Shown in pieces: positions 42,629-51,565 of a stretch of 64,000 nt of DNA. The stretch is taken from the NCBI RefSeq assembly GCF_029894335.1, contig NZ_JARXZC010000027.1, forward strand, positions 1-64,000. Direction: 5' to 3'. A program made the position numbers and the translations under genes. The notes beneath the pieces were generated by a model, which saw only the letters and a list, made by a program, of their open reading frames with translations, had not been told where the DNA came from and made no database searches. Source of the stretch: Kitasatospora sp. MAP5-34. GTDB lineage: Bacteria; Actinomycetota; Actinomycetes; Streptomycetales; Streptomycetaceae. How positions within the stretch are numbered: the first letter of the stretch is position 1; every line of letters starts with the position of its first letter.

Positions 42629-43123
42629 GTGACTGATCAGGAGAAGCACGGCTCGGCAGGAGCTCCGCCGCATACTCAGCTGGACACCCCGCCGCACGCC
42701 CCGCCGCACGCCCCGCTGGACAGCCCGCCGCCCACCCCGCTCGGCTTCGCCCGGGACACTTCGTTGGGTGAGCTCCAGCGGCGGCTGACGGATTTCGCGG
42801 CGGCCCGTGACTGGCAGCCCTTCCATGTCCCGAAGAACCTGGCCGCCGCGCTCAGTGTGGAGGCCGGGGAGCTACTGGAGATCTTCCAGTGGCTGACGCC
42901 GGAGCAGGCGGCGGCGGTGATGGACGACCCGGGCAGCGCGAACCGGGTGCGGGACGAGGTCGCCGACGTGCTGGCGTACCTGCTCCAGTTCTGCACGGCG
43001 GTCGGGGTGGACCCGGTGGCCGCGTTGGCCGCGAAGATCGAGCGGAACGAGCTGCGGTTCCCGGTGCCGGGTGGGGGCGCGGGCGGGGCTGCTGGGGGTT
43101 CGGACGAGGGCGCGGAGGGGTAG
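42629..43123 (+). CDS. MazG-like nucleotide pyrophosphohydrolase
   Basis: A 164-residue all-alpha NTP pyrophosphohydrolase (iMazG/dCTPase-like). The metal-binding motif appears as LSVEAGELLEIFQWL plus, 25 residues later, RDEVADVLAYLLQFC (ExxE...ExxD), as in RS21-C6-type enzymes. Conserved PKNLAAAL precedes it. The first 45 residues are a Pro/His-rich, low-complexity leader with PPHAPPHAPLDSPPP repeats, and the tail is Gly-rich. It probably removes non-canonical nucleotides. It starts at GTG 42629, ten bases after the AAA gene. Confidence 0.88.
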   Translation: MTDQEKHGSAGAPPHTQLDTPPHAPPHAPLDSPPPTPLGFARDTSLGELQRRLTDFAAARDWQPFHVPKNLAAALSVEAGELLEIFQWLTPEQAAAVMDDPGSANRVRDEVADVLAYLLQFCTAVGVDPVAALAAKIERNELRFPVPGGGAGGAAGGSDEGAEG

Positions 43124-43278
43124 CGGGTCGCTCGTGTGGGTGACCTTGGTTATCCACAGGGCGGGGTTGTCCACAGCTTTTCAGCGGTTGCTGCGCGGAG
43201 TTGATCCGCGCAGCACGCTTGCGCCGTGACCCACCGTCGGAAACGACGGCCCGACGCGAGCGAGGGGAGCGGCGACCC

Positions 43279-44292
43279 ATGGACGCGCTGCGACTGATCA
43301 AGACGGCCCGGCATGCGCTGGCGGAGGCCAGGACGGCGTCGGACGCGCTGACGGAGGCTTGGCAGGCCGGGCTGCTCACCGAGGCGATCGGGGCCAGGAT
43401 CGCCGAGCGGGAGAACGGGGAGGTCGGCGTGCTCGGGCAGTTGCTCTGCGACGCGGGAGCGCACGCCGTGAGCTGCCTCGACCAGCCTCCGACCGGGCCG
43501 GTGCCGGACGACGCCGCGTGCCTCGACTGGAACCGGGAGGACTGGAACCGGGCCGACTGGAGCGGTACCGGCCGGGCGGCCCGGCTCGGCGAGGTCGGCG
43601 ACCTCGAACCCGCCCTGGAGGAACTCGGCCGACTGCTCCACGAAGCCGCCGAGACGCTGGTGGTGCTGGCCTGCGGCGCAGCTGCGGAGAGCTTGTACTG
43701 GCGGTGCATCGACGGGGTGGACGCCGGTGCGGAGTGCAAGGACCTCGTTGCTGAACTGCTCCGCACGGTCCGGAAGGATGCGGACACTCCCGAGTGCCCC
43801 GAACTCACCGAACTCACCGAACCCACCGAACTGACCGATCTCACCGAGTGCGCCGATTTCGCCGATTTCCCGGAGTTTCCCGAGTACTCCGACCGTGCGG
43901 CGGGTTGCCGGGGCCCGGGCCGGGTGGGGCCCGGGCCGGTCACGGATCAGTGCGCCGAGCTGGGCGTACCGATACTGCTGGTCCCGCTCTCACCGCCGGT
44001 CGCGGGGCGCGGCTACCAGCCCGGGGCGGCTGAGCAACCCGCTGAGCTGCCGGCAGCGCCTCGCCCGTCGGCAGCACGGGTGCCGGAGGACTGCAGTTCG
44101 GCGTCGAGCCCGGCCAGGTCCGCGTTGAGGGAGGCGAGCAGTTCCTGCATCTGCTCGAGCAGGGTCATGGGCGTGGCGGGTGTCGCAGGCGTCGCAGGTT
44201 CCTCGGGCGTCACGGGCATCGCGGGCGTCGCGGGTGTCTCGGACGAGGGCTCGGACATGAGGGGGCCCCTCCAGCTCGGTAGTGCGGTCTGA
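43279..44292 (+). CDS. DUF6099-like protein with long low-complexity C-terminus
   Basis: A 337-residue frame. Residues 1-165 (MDALRLIKTARHALAEART to ESLYWRCIDGVDAGAECKD) look like the streptomycete DUF6099 family, helical and of unknown function. From about 180 on the sequence is low complexity (ELTELTEPTELTDLTECAD, then Pro/Ala/Gly-rich with GVAGVAGVAG). That part may be an accidental extension, because a second frame with its own ribosome binding site lies on the opposite strand at 44013-44258. A frameshift near 43900 or a true extension are both possible. Confidence 0.6.
   Translation: MDALRLIKTARHALAEARTASDALTEAWQAGLLTEAIGARIAERENGEVGVLGQLLCDAGAHAVSCLDQPPTGPVPDDAACLDWNREDWNRADWSGTGRAARLGEVGDLEPALEELGRLLHEAAETLVVLACGAAAESLYWRCIDGVDAGAECKDLVAELLRTVRKDADTPECPELTELTEPTELTDLTECADFADFPEFPEYSDRAAGCRGPGRVGPGPVTDQCAELGVPILLVPLSPPVAGRGYQPGAAEQPAELPAAPRPSAARVPEDCSSASSPARSALREASSSCICSSRVMGVAGVAGVAGSSGVTGIAGVAGVSDEGSDMRGPLQLGSAV
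44013..44258 (-). CDS. Small hypothetical protein antisense to the DUF6099 C-terminus
   Basis: An 81-residue frame. ATG 44258 is preceded by ggagggg at a good distance. It starts with a Pro/Thr/Glu-rich stretch (SETPATPAMPVTPEEPATP) and continues with an amphipathic helix TLLEQMQELLASLNADLAGLDAELQ that looks like a real coiled coil. It ends in a low-complexity tail. I do not recognise a family. It competes with the C-terminal extension of the DUF6099 frame on the other strand; the helix and ribosome binding site make it the more likely gene in this stretch. Confidence 0.4.
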   Translation of the reverse strand: MSEPSSETPATPAMPVTPEEPATPATPATPMTLLEQMQELLASLNADLAGLDAELQSSGTRAADGRGAAGSSAGCSAAPGW

Positions 44293-44604
44293 GTCGTCGG
44301 GACGGCGGCCGGAGCGGATGCCCGGGCCGACAGCCCGTCGGTCCAACGAACCCGCTCCGTGCCCGGTCACCGCAGACCACTCGTAGCGGTCCAACAGATC
44401 GACTCGGTAAGCCTCAGGAGTGAGCGCGGCTTGCGGCACACCCGCTCGGTCGGTTAGGGCCCCGGTTGCTCGGGAGCCGATCATCGGCGGGCCCCGAGCG
44501 AGCCTGAGAAACGGCAGGTCCGAGGCAGGCCCGAGAAAACTGACAGCCCCCGGCCGTCACGTAGGACGGGCCGGGGGCCGGGGCCTGGAAGAGAGTGCAG
44601 GAGG
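44293..44604. other. Non-coding gap containing the dapD terminator
   Basis: About 310 bases without a supported gene. The right half holds the dapD terminator hairpin (44546-44578). I see nothing else distinctive. Confidence 0.5.
44546..44578 (-). terminator. dapD terminator
   Basis: A 10-bp GC stem (gcccccggcc with ggccgggggc) around a 13-nt loop lies 27 bases beyond the dapD stop. On the minus strand it is followed by a short T-rich stretch (tgtcagttttctc). Confidence 0.75.
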
Positions 44605-45594
44605 TCAGTTGTGTGCGTGCAACTCGGTGTTGAGACCGCCCCACGAGCCGGACCGGGCGATCACCTCGACCGCACCGCTCTGCGAGTTGCGGCGGAACAG
44701 CAGGTTGTCCTGGCCGGACAGCTCGACCGCCTTGGCGATCTTCCCGTCCGGGGTGGTCACCCGGGTGCCGGCGGTGACGTAGAGGCCGGCCTCGACCACG
44801 CAGTCGTTGCCCAGCGAGATACCGATGCCCGCGTTGGCGCCGAGCAGGCAGCGCTCGCCGACCGCGACGACCTGCTTGCCGCCACCGGACAGGGTGCCCA
44901 TGATCGAGGAGCCGCCGCCGATGTCGCTGTGGTCGCCGACCACGACGCCCGCGCTGATCCGGCCCTCGACCATCGAGGTGCCCAGCGTGCCGGCGTTGAA
45001 GTTGACGAAGCCCTCGTGCATCACGGTGGTGCCGACGGCCAGGTGGGCACCGAGGCGGACACGGTCCGCGTGCGCGATCCGGACGCCGCTCGGGGCGACG
45101 TAGTCCGTCATGCGCGGGAACTTGTCGATCCCGTACACGGCCAGCTGGCCGCCCTGGGCGCGGACGGCGAGCCGGGCCGGCTCGACCTTGTCCACCTGTA
45201 CCGGGCCGATGCTGGTCCAGGCGACGTTGGCGAGCAGACCGAAGAGGCCGTCCAGGTTCTGGCCGTGCGGCTTGACCAGACGGTGGCTCAGCAGGTGCAG
45301 CCGCAGGTACGCGTCGTGTGCATCGAGCGGCTTCTCGTCCAGCGAGGAGATGGTGGTGCGCACCGCGACCACGTCGACGCCCCGGCGGGCGTCGCTGCGC
45401 AGGGCTGCGGAGGCGCCTTGGCCGAGCGCGGCCTCGGCCTCCTCGGTGCTGAGCCGTACGGTGCCGGCCGGGCCGGGCTCCGCGACGAGCTCGGGTGCGG
45501 GGTACCAGGTGTCGAGGACGGTGCCGTCGGCAGCGATGGTCGCCAGACCGGTGGCGACAGCGCCGCTTGCGAGGGAGGAGGTTTCAGCAGTCAC
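44605..45594 (-). CDS. dapD: 2,3,4,5-tetrahydropyridine-2,6-dicarboxylate N-succinyltransferase
   Basis: A 329-residue enzyme that succinylates tetrahydrodipicolinate in the meso-diaminopimelate/lysine pathway; cytosolic. The C-terminal left-handed beta-helix of hexapeptide repeats is clear (GAHLAVGTTVMHEGFVNFNAG, AGVVVGDHSDIGGGSSIMG, LGANAGIGISLGNDCVVEAG). The N-terminal part begins SGAVATGLATIAADGTVLDTW, as in actinobacterial DapD. GTG 45594 matches the family start; GTG 45603 is three codons longer. No Shine-Dalgarno is visible at either. Confidence 0.92.
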   Translation of the reverse strand: MTAETSSLASGAVATGLATIAADGTVLDTWYPAPELVAEPGPAGTVRLSTEEAEAALGQGASAALRSDARRGVDVVAVRTTISSLDEKPLDAHDAYLRLHLLSHRLVKPHGQNLDGLFGLLANVAWTSIGPVQVDKVEPARLAVRAQGGQLAVYGIDKFPRMTDYVAPSGVRIAHADRVRLGAHLAVGTTVMHEGFVNFNAGTLGTSMVEGRISAGVVVGDHSDIGGGSSIMGTLSGGGKQVVAVGERCLLGANAGIGISLGNDCVVEAGLYVTAGTRVTTPDGKIAKAVELSGQDNLLFRRNSQSGAVEVIARSGSWGGLNTELHAHN

Positions 45595-45710
45595 ATCGTG
45601 CACGTTAACGAATTCCGGCGACCGCTGCCGAACGCGCTCACCGTGCGGACACGCCCGCCCCGGACAAAACCCAATGCCCTTCCCGGTCTTGCTCCGCGAT
45701 ACTCGGACAG

Positions 45711-47279
45711 GTGTTCATCTCGATCTCCACCACAGGAACGGCCGACCGCCCAGCCACTGACCTGGGCTTTCTGCTGCACAAGCACCCGGACAAGGTGCAG
45801 CGCTTCTCCACCTCCCACGGCGAGGCCCACGTCTTCTACCCCGAGGCGACCGAGGCGGCATGCACGGCGGCCCTGCTGCTGGACATCGACCCGATCGCCC
45901 TGGTACGCCGGGGTCGGGGCAAGGGTCGGGGCGGCTCAGCTGCCACGGGAAATGTAGCCAGCGCATTGGCGCAGTACGTCAACGACCGTCCCTACGCCGC
46001 GTCCTCGCTGCTCGCGGTGGCGCTTCGGACGGTGTTCCGTACGGCAATGAAGGGTGTCTGCGAGACCCGGCCCGGCCTAGCGGAGCAACCGCTGCCGTTG
46101 CGGATCGTGCTGCCCGCCGTGCCCGCGAACGCTGCGGGGGAGGGCGGGCCCGCCGCGATGGTACGGCAGCTCTTCGAACCGCTCGGCTGGCAGGTCGAGG
46201 CCGAGACGATCGCGCTGGACGCGTCCTTCCCGGAGTGGGGCGAGTCCCGGTACGTCCGGTTGGAGCTGGCCGCGACCGTGCGGCTGGCCGACGCGCTGCA
46301 GCAGCTCTACGTGCTGCTGCCGGTGCTGGACGGTTCCAAGCACTACTGGGTCGCCCCGGACGAGGTGGACAAGCTGTTGGATGCGGGGGAGGGCTGGTTG
46401 GGCGGTCACCCCGAGCTGGCCCTGATCACCCGTCGGTACCTGGCGCGCCGCTGGTCGCTGACCCGCACCGCGATGGAGCGCCTCGAACTGGCCCGGCTGG
46501 CGGAGGCTGACGACCGCGAGCCCGAGGAGATCGACAACGCGGTCGACGACTCGGAGGAGGACTCGGCCGAGGGCGTAGTGGAGGAAGCGGTGGCGGAGAC
46601 CGGACAGCAGGCGAAGGAGAAGCCCCTCTCCCTCGCCGTCCAGCGTCGACAGGCGATCCTCGCCGCGCTCGGCGAGGTCGGCGCGGCCCGGGTGCTGGAC
46701 CTCGGCTGTGGTCAGGGCGAACTGGTCGGAGCGCTGCTCAAGGACTCCCGGGTGACCGAGGTGCTCGGGGTGGACGTGTCCGCCAGGGCCCTCGCGGCCG
46801 CCGCGCGAAAGCTGCGTCTGGACCGGATGACCGAGCGTCAGGCGGCTCGGGTCGAGCTCGTCCAGGGTGCGCTCACCTACACCGACGCCCGGCTCAAGGG
46901 CTATGACGCGGCCGTGCTCTCCGAGGTCATCGAGCACCTCGACCTACCCCGCCTGCCCGCCCTCGAATACGCGGTGTTCGGCGCGGCCCGGCCCGGAGCC
47001 GTGGTCGTGACCACCCCGAACGTCGAGTACAACGTCCGCTGGGAGACCCTCCCGGCGGGTCAGGTCCGGCACGCCGATCACCGGTTCGAGTGGGACCGGG
47101 CGCAGTTCCTGGCCTGGGCCGAGCGGGTCGGCCGCACCTACGGGTACACCGTCACCGTCCGCCCGGTCGGCCCGTACGACGACGAGGTCGGCTCGCCCAC
47201 CCAGCTCGCCCTGTTCCGTACCGGTGGCAACACCACCACCGACACCTCCGAAACCACCGAAGGGAGCGTGACCCGATGA
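45711..47279 (+). CDS. hen1: 3'-terminal RNA ribose 2'-O-methyltransferase Hen1
   Basis: A 522-residue bacterial Hen1. The N-terminal half (about 1-240) is the bacteria-specific Hen1_L region (RRGRGKGRGG, YVNDRPYAASSLLAVAL). The C-terminal methyltransferase has VLDLGCGQGELVGALL, the metal-site SEVIEHLDLPRL and VRHADHRFEW, and NVEYNVRWE. These are the residues that bind Mn2+ and the 3' ribose in Hen1. It 2'-O-methylates the broken RNA end before ligation to protect it from being cut again. The stop overlaps the Pnkp start by 4 bp, forming the RNA-repair operon. The start is GTG. Confidence 0.95.
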   Translation: MFISISTTGTADRPATDLGFLLHKHPDKVQRFSTSHGEAHVFYPEATEAACTAALLLDIDPIALVRRGRGKGRGGSAATGNVASALAQYVNDRPYAASSLLAVALRTVFRTAMKGVCETRPGLAEQPLPLRIVLPAVPANAAGEGGPAAMVRQLFEPLGWQVEAETIALDASFPEWGESRYVRLELAATVRLADALQQLYVLLPVLDGSKHYWVAPDEVDKLLDAGEGWLGGHPELALITRRYLARRWSLTRTAMERLELARLAEADDREPEEIDNAVDDSEEDSAEGVVEEAVAETGQQAKEKPLSLAVQRRQAILAALGEVGAARVLDLGCGQGELVGALLKDSRVTEVLGVDVSARALAAAARKLRLDRMTERQAARVELVQGALTYTDARLKGYDAAVLSEVIEHLDLPRLPALEYAVFGAARPGAVVVTTPNVEYNVRWETLPAGQVRHADHRFEWDRAQFLAWAERVGRTYGYTVTVRPVGPYDDEVGSPTQLALFRTGGNTTTDTSETTEGSVTR

Positions 47280-49963
47280 CCGAGCCCACCAAGCCCACCG
47301 AGCCCACCAAGCCCACCGATCCCACTGAGCCCACCGAGGCCGATGAGCCCACCGGCCCCGCCACAGCCACCGCAGGAGCGCTGCCCACCCGCGGCCTCCC
47401 CGTCACCGACGTCTCGCTCGTCGTCCTGATCGGTACCACCGGCGCGGGCAAGTCCAGCTTCGCCCGCAGGCACTTCCGGCCGACCCAGGTGGTCTCGTCC
47501 GACTTCTGCCGGGGGCTGGTCGCCGACGACGAGAACGACCAGTCGGCCTCCGCCGAGGCCTTCGAGGTGCTGCACTACATCGTCGGCAAGCGCCTCGCGG
47601 CCGGCCGCCTCACCGTGGTGGACGCCACGAACGTCCTGCCCGAGGCCCGCAAGCAGTTGATCAAGATCGCCCGGGACCACGACGTGCTCCCGATCGCCAT
47701 CGTGCTCGACGTCCCCCCGGCCGTCTGCGCCGAGCGCAACCGCGCCCGGCCGGACCGTCAGCTGCCGCCGCACGTGATTCCCCGCCAGCAGCGCGAGCTG
47801 CGCCGTTCGCTCAGGGGCCTGGAGCGCGAGGGCTTCCGCAAGGTGCACGTCCTGCGTGGCGAGGCCGAGGTGGCCGGTGCCGAGATCGTCATCGAGAAGC
47901 GCTACAACGACCTGCGCCACCTCACCGGCCCGTTCGACATCGTCGGTGACATCCACGGCTGCCGCTCCGAGCTGGAGACCCTGCTGGTCCGGCTCGGCTA
48001 CACCCTCACTCGCGACGACCAGGGCCGCCCGGTCGACGCCGTGCACCCCGCCGGCCGCACCGCCGTCTTCGTCGGCGACCTGGTCGACCGGGGCCCGGAC
48101 ACGCCCGGCGTGCTGCGTCTGGTGATGGGGATGGTCGCGGCCGGGCACGCCGTCTGTGTCCCCGGCAACCACGAGAACAAGCTCGGCCGTCAGCTGGACG
48201 GCCGAAAGGTCACCGTCTCGCACGGTCTCCAGGAGTCGCTGGACCAGCTGGCGGCGGAGAGCGAGGAGTTCCGGCTCCAGGTCCGCGAGTTCATGCGCGG
48301 CCTGGTCAGTCACTACCTGCTCGACGGCGGCAACCTGGTGGTCTGCCACGCCGGCCTGCCCGAGAAGTACCACGGCCGCAACTCCGGCCGGGTCCGCTCG
48401 CACGCGCTCTACGGCGACACCACCGGCGAGACCGACGAGTACGGTCTGCCGGTCCGTTACCCGTGGGCCGAGGAGTACCGGGGCCGAGCCCTGGTGGTGT
48501 ACGGCCACACACCGGTCCCGACCGCGAGCTTCGTCAACAACACCATCTGCCTGGACACCGGCTGTGTCTTCGGCGGCAGCCTCACCGCGCTGCGCTACCC
48601 CGAGCGCGAGCTGGTCGTCGTCGAGGCGGAGCGGGAGTGGTACGCCCCCGTACGCCCGAGGAACGCGGACGCCCCCGGTGCCCGTGAGGGCCGTCCGCTG
48701 GACCTGGCGGACGTCTCGGGCCGGCGGATCGTCGAGACCAGGCTGCACGGCGCGGTCTCGGTACGGGAGGAGAACGCGGCGGCCGCGCTGGAGGTGATGA
48801 GCCGCTTCGCGCTCGACCCGCGACTGCTCGCCTACCTGCCGCCTACCATGGCGCCGAGCCCGACCTCCCGCCGCGAGGGCTACCTCGAACACCCGGAGGA
48901 GGCGTTCTCCGTCTACCGGGACGAGGGCGTGCGGCACGTCGTCTGCGAGGAGAAGCACATGGGCTCCCGCGCGGTCGTGCTGGTCGCCCGGGACGGCGCC
49001 GCGCTGGAGAAGCGGTTCGGCGTCGAGGGTCCGGGCGCGATCTGGACCAGGACCGGCCGTGCCTTCCTCAGTGACGACGAACTCACCGGCGCGGTGCTGG
49101 AGCGGGTCCGCGCAGCCGCCGAGCGGTCCGGGCTGTTCGAGGAGCTGGCTGCGACCTCCAGCGCCTCCGGCGCGGGCGGTTGGCTGCTGCTCGACGCCGA
49201 GCTGATGCCGTGGTCGCTCAAGGCCGTCGAGCTGCTGCGCCGTCAGTACGCGGCGGTCGGCGCGGCGGCGGGTGCGGCGCTGCCGTCGGTGCTGTCCGCA
49301 CTGGAGCAGGCGTCCGGCCGGGGTCTGGACCTCGGCGAACTGACGTCCAGTCAGCGGCAGCGTGCGGCGGACGCCGAGGCGTTCACCGCCGCGTACCGGC
49401 GGTACTGCTGGCCGACCGAGGGCCTGTCGGGTATCCGGCTCGCGCCGTTCCAGGTGCTGGCGGCGGAGGGGGTCAACCTCGCCGTCCGTCCGCATGACGA
49501 GCACCTGGCCTGGATCGACCGGCTGGTCGCGGCGGACGACGAGCAGGCGCCGATCCTGCAGGCTACGGGCCGTCTGGTGGTCGACACCTCCGACCAGGAG
49601 TCGGTCGCGGCCGGCATCGCCTGGTGGGAGGAGCTGACGGGAGTCGGTGGCGAGGGCATGGTGGTCAAGCCGCTCAGCTCGCTGGCCCGGGGGAACGGCG
49701 GGCAGGGCCGGTTGCTCCAGCCCGGCATCAAGGTCCGTGGCCGGGAGTACCTCCGGATCATCTACGGCCCGGACTACACCCAGCACCTTGACCAGCTCCG
49801 GCAGCGCTTCCTGGGCCACAAGCGGTCTCTCGCCCTGCGCGAGTACGCGCTCGGCCTGGAGGCCCTGGACCGGCTGGCGGGTGGGGAGCCGCTCTGGCGG
49901 GTGCACGAGGCGGTGTTCGCGGTGCTGGCGCTGGAGTCGGAGCCGGTGGACCCACGGCTCTGA
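47276..49963 (+). CDS. pnkp: Polynucleotide kinase-phosphatase-adenylyltransferase Pnkp
   Basis: An 895-residue three-domain RNA repair enzyme. The N-terminal kinase has P-loop LIGTTGAGKSSFARRHF. The middle metallophosphatase has DIVGDIHGCRSELE, VGDLVDRGPDT, GNHENK and VYGHTPVP. The C-terminal ligase-like adenylyltransferase has the Lys nucleophile in EEKHMGSRAVV. It heals 5'-OH and 2',3'-cyclic phosphate ends and works with Hen1 to reseal cleaved tRNA. The first 35 residues are an extra Thr/Pro/Lys repeat (TKPTEP units) before the kinase. ATG 47276 overlaps the hen1 stop. Confidence 0.95.
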   Translation: MTEPTKPTEPTKPTDPTEPTEADEPTGPATATAGALPTRGLPVTDVSLVVLIGTTGAGKSSFARRHFRPTQVVSSDFCRGLVADDENDQSASAEAFEVLHYIVGKRLAAGRLTVVDATNVLPEARKQLIKIARDHDVLPIAIVLDVPPAVCAERNRARPDRQLPPHVIPRQQRELRRSLRGLEREGFRKVHVLRGEAEVAGAEIVIEKRYNDLRHLTGPFDIVGDIHGCRSELETLLVRLGYTLTRDDQGRPVDAVHPAGRTAVFVGDLVDRGPDTPGVLRLVMGMVAAGHAVCVPGNHENKLGRQLDGRKVTVSHGLQESLDQLAAESEEFRLQVREFMRGLVSHYLLDGGNLVVCHAGLPEKYHGRNSGRVRSHALYGDTTGETDEYGLPVRYPWAEEYRGRALVVYGHTPVPTASFVNNTICLDTGCVFGGSLTALRYPERELVVVEAEREWYAPVRPRNADAPGAREGRPLDLADVSGRRIVETRLHGAVSVREENAAAALEVMSRFALDPRLLAYLPPTMAPSPTSRREGYLEHPEEAFSVYRDEGVRHVVCEEKHMGSRAVVLVARDGAALEKRFGVEGPGAIWTRTGRAFLSDDELTGAVLERVRAAAERSGLFEELAATSSASGAGGWLLLDAELMPWSLKAVELLRRQYAAVGAAAGAALPSVLSALEQASGRGLDLGELTSSQRQRAADAEAFTAAYRRYCWPTEGLSGIRLAPFQVLAAEGVNLAVRPHDEHLAWIDRLVAADDEQAPILQATGRLVVDTSDQESVAAGIAWWEELTGVGGEGMVVKPLSSLARGNGGQGRLLQPGIKVRGREYLRIIYGPDYTQHLDQLRQRFLGHKRSLALREYALGLEALDRLAGGEPLWRVHEAVFAVLALESEPVDPRL

Positions 49964-49993
49964 GGCGGCACTGGCGGGGGCTGGAATTGGGGG

Positions 49994-50026
49994 TGCATAT
50001 AAATTCGGAGTGTCGTATATAATTCC
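49994..50026. promoter_or_regulatory. Two ARG-box-like operator sites upstream of argF
   Basis: tgcatataaattcg (49994-50007) and tcgtatataattcc (50013-50026) are AT-rich imperfect palindromes in an otherwise GC-rich setting, 48-80 bases before the argF ATG. They resemble ARG boxes (TGxATAWWWATxCA type) bound by ArgR/AhrC with arginine. Regulation by ArgR is inference from family knowledge. Confidence 0.6.
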
Positions 50027-50073
50027 CGTCTCAGTGTCCCCCGTCAGTGTCCCCGCCACCCCAGGAGCCCGGC

Positions 50074-51075
50074 ATGGCTTTCAACCTCCGGAACAGGCAC
50101 TTCCTCAAGGAGCTCGACTTCACTCCGCAGGAGTTCCGCTTCCTGCTGGATCTCTCCGCGCAGCTCAAGGCAGCCAAGTACGCCGGGACCGAGCAGCAGC
50201 GGCTGCGCGGCAAGAACATCGCGTTGATCTTCGAGAAGACCTCCACCCGCACCCGCTGCGCGTTCGAGGTGGCCGCCCACGACCAGGGCGCGAACACCAC
50301 GTACCTCGACCCGTCCGGCTCGCAGATGGGTCACAAGGAGTCGGCCAAGGACACCGCCCGCGTCCTCGGCCGGATGTTCGACGGCATCGAGTACCGGGGG
50401 CACGGCCAGCAGGTCGTGGAGGAGCTGGCCGCCCACGCGGGCGTCCCGGTCTGGAACGGTCTCACCGACGAGTGGCACCCGACCCAGATGCTGGCGGACA
50501 TCCTGACCATCCAGGAGCACAGCGCCAAGCCGCTGGAGCAGGTCACGCTCGCCTACCTCGGCGACGCCCGTTGCAACACCGGCAACTCGCTGCTCGTCAC
50601 CGGCGCCCTGCTCGGGCTGGACATCCGGATCGTCGCGCCCGAGCAGCTCTGGCCCGCCGCCGAGGTGCGGAAGGCGGCCGAGGTGCTGGCCGAGACCACC
50701 GGGGCCCGGATCACCCTCACCGAGGACGTCGCCGCCGGGGTGGCCGGTGCCGACTTCCTCTACACCGACGTCTGGGTCTCGATGGGCGAGCCCAAGGACG
50801 TCTGGGCCGAGCGGATCTCGCTGCTGAAGCCGTACCAGGTCTCGATGGAGACCGTCCGGGCGACGGGCAACCCGGCCGTGAAGTTCCTGCACTGCCTGCC
50901 GGCCTTCCACGACCTCGGTACCGAGATCGGCCGCCAGATGCACGAGGTCACCGGGATGTCGGAGCTGGAGGTCACCGACGAGGTGTTCGAGTCCGCGCAC
51001 TCGGTGGTCTTCGACCAGGCGGAGAACCGGCTGCACACCATCAAGGCCGTGCTGGTCGCCACCCTGGGCTCATAA
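50074..51075 (+). CDS. argF: Ornithine carbamoyltransferase
   Basis: A 333-residue enzyme making citrulline from ornithine and carbamoyl phosphate. The carbamoyl phosphate motif is S57-T-R-T-R61 in EKTSTRTRCAFEVA. GQQVVEELAAHAGVPVWNGLTDEWHPTQMLAD follows, and the ornithine-site/catalytic Cys motif is FLHCLPAFHD. ATG 50074 follows ccaggag. It could be called argF or arcB; no arcA or arcC is near, and ARG-box-like sites upstream favour the biosynthetic role. It is not next to other arg genes. Confidence 0.93.
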   Translation: MAFNLRNRHFLKELDFTPQEFRFLLDLSAQLKAAKYAGTEQQRLRGKNIALIFEKTSTRTRCAFEVAAHDQGANTTYLDPSGSQMGHKESAKDTARVLGRMFDGIEYRGHGQQVVEELAAHAGVPVWNGLTDEWHPTQMLADILTIQEHSAKPLEQVTLAYLGDARCNTGNSLLVTGALLGLDIRIVAPEQLWPAAEVRKAAEVLAETTGARITLTEDVAAGVAGADFLYTDVWVSMGEPKDVWAERISLLKPYQVSMETVRATGNPAVKFLHCLPAFHDLGTEIGRQMHEVTGMSELEVTDEVFESAHSVVFDQAENRLHTIKAVLVATLGS

Positions 51076-51474
51076 CGGCCTGTGTGCTCGGAAGCTGACG
51101 TCCACGCAGGCCACCCGGTCGGCCGCGCCGTGCGCGCCCGCCGGTGGGCCGGCGTGCAGGACGATCGAGTGGGCCTCGCCGGGCCGGAAGGCCCAGGCCG
51201 CGGCCGTGTGCGCCGAGCCGGTGCCCTGGTCGTCCGTACGGAGTGTCAGTCGTAGCCCGTTGTGCTCGTTCGCATAGGCCGGGGAGCGGGAAGGGCATCG
51301 GATCGGACCTCTCGGAGGGCGGCTGGTGACACCGCCCACCGTTACTGTCCGGCCGCTCACGCGATGCGAGGCCGTGCCAGGAGGTCACTCTCAAGAGGCG
51401 CGGATCGACGAATCGAAACGGACGGTCGGAAGGGCATGCCTGACGCCACGCGCGCGTAGGCATGCACTATGGTT

Positions 51475-51526
51475 TATCTCGACATCGAGATAACTCCGCG
51501 CTATGGTTTATCTTGACATCAAGATA
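51475..51526. promoter_or_regulatory. Two near-identical 18-bp palindromic operators before aconitase
   Basis: tatctcgacatcgagata (51475-51492) and tatcttgacatcaagata (51509-51526) are near-perfect palindromes, each inside a 26-bp direct repeat beginning ctatggttta. They lie 34 bp apart. The ATCTTGAxATCAAGAT form fits MarR-family operators. In S. coelicolor the MarR-type regulator TamR, which answers to citrate and aconitate, is known to control the aconitase gene, so these may be TamR sites. The match to its site is from memory. Confidence 0.7.
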
Positions 51527-51565
51527 CTTACCGAGAGGCACACGCGCACGGTCAAGGCACTGAGC

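Noticed and set aside
47138..50059. 973-residue open frame opposite Pnkp
   Set aside because: Shadow of the pnkp gene; no motifs, and it crosses the ARG-box region.
51070..51360. Minus-strand 96-residue frame after argF (GLRLTLRTDDQGTGSAHTAAAW...)
   Set aside because: Beta-like pattern looks faintly protein-like, perhaps a gene fragment, but there is no clear start, ribosome binding site or family; not enough to call.
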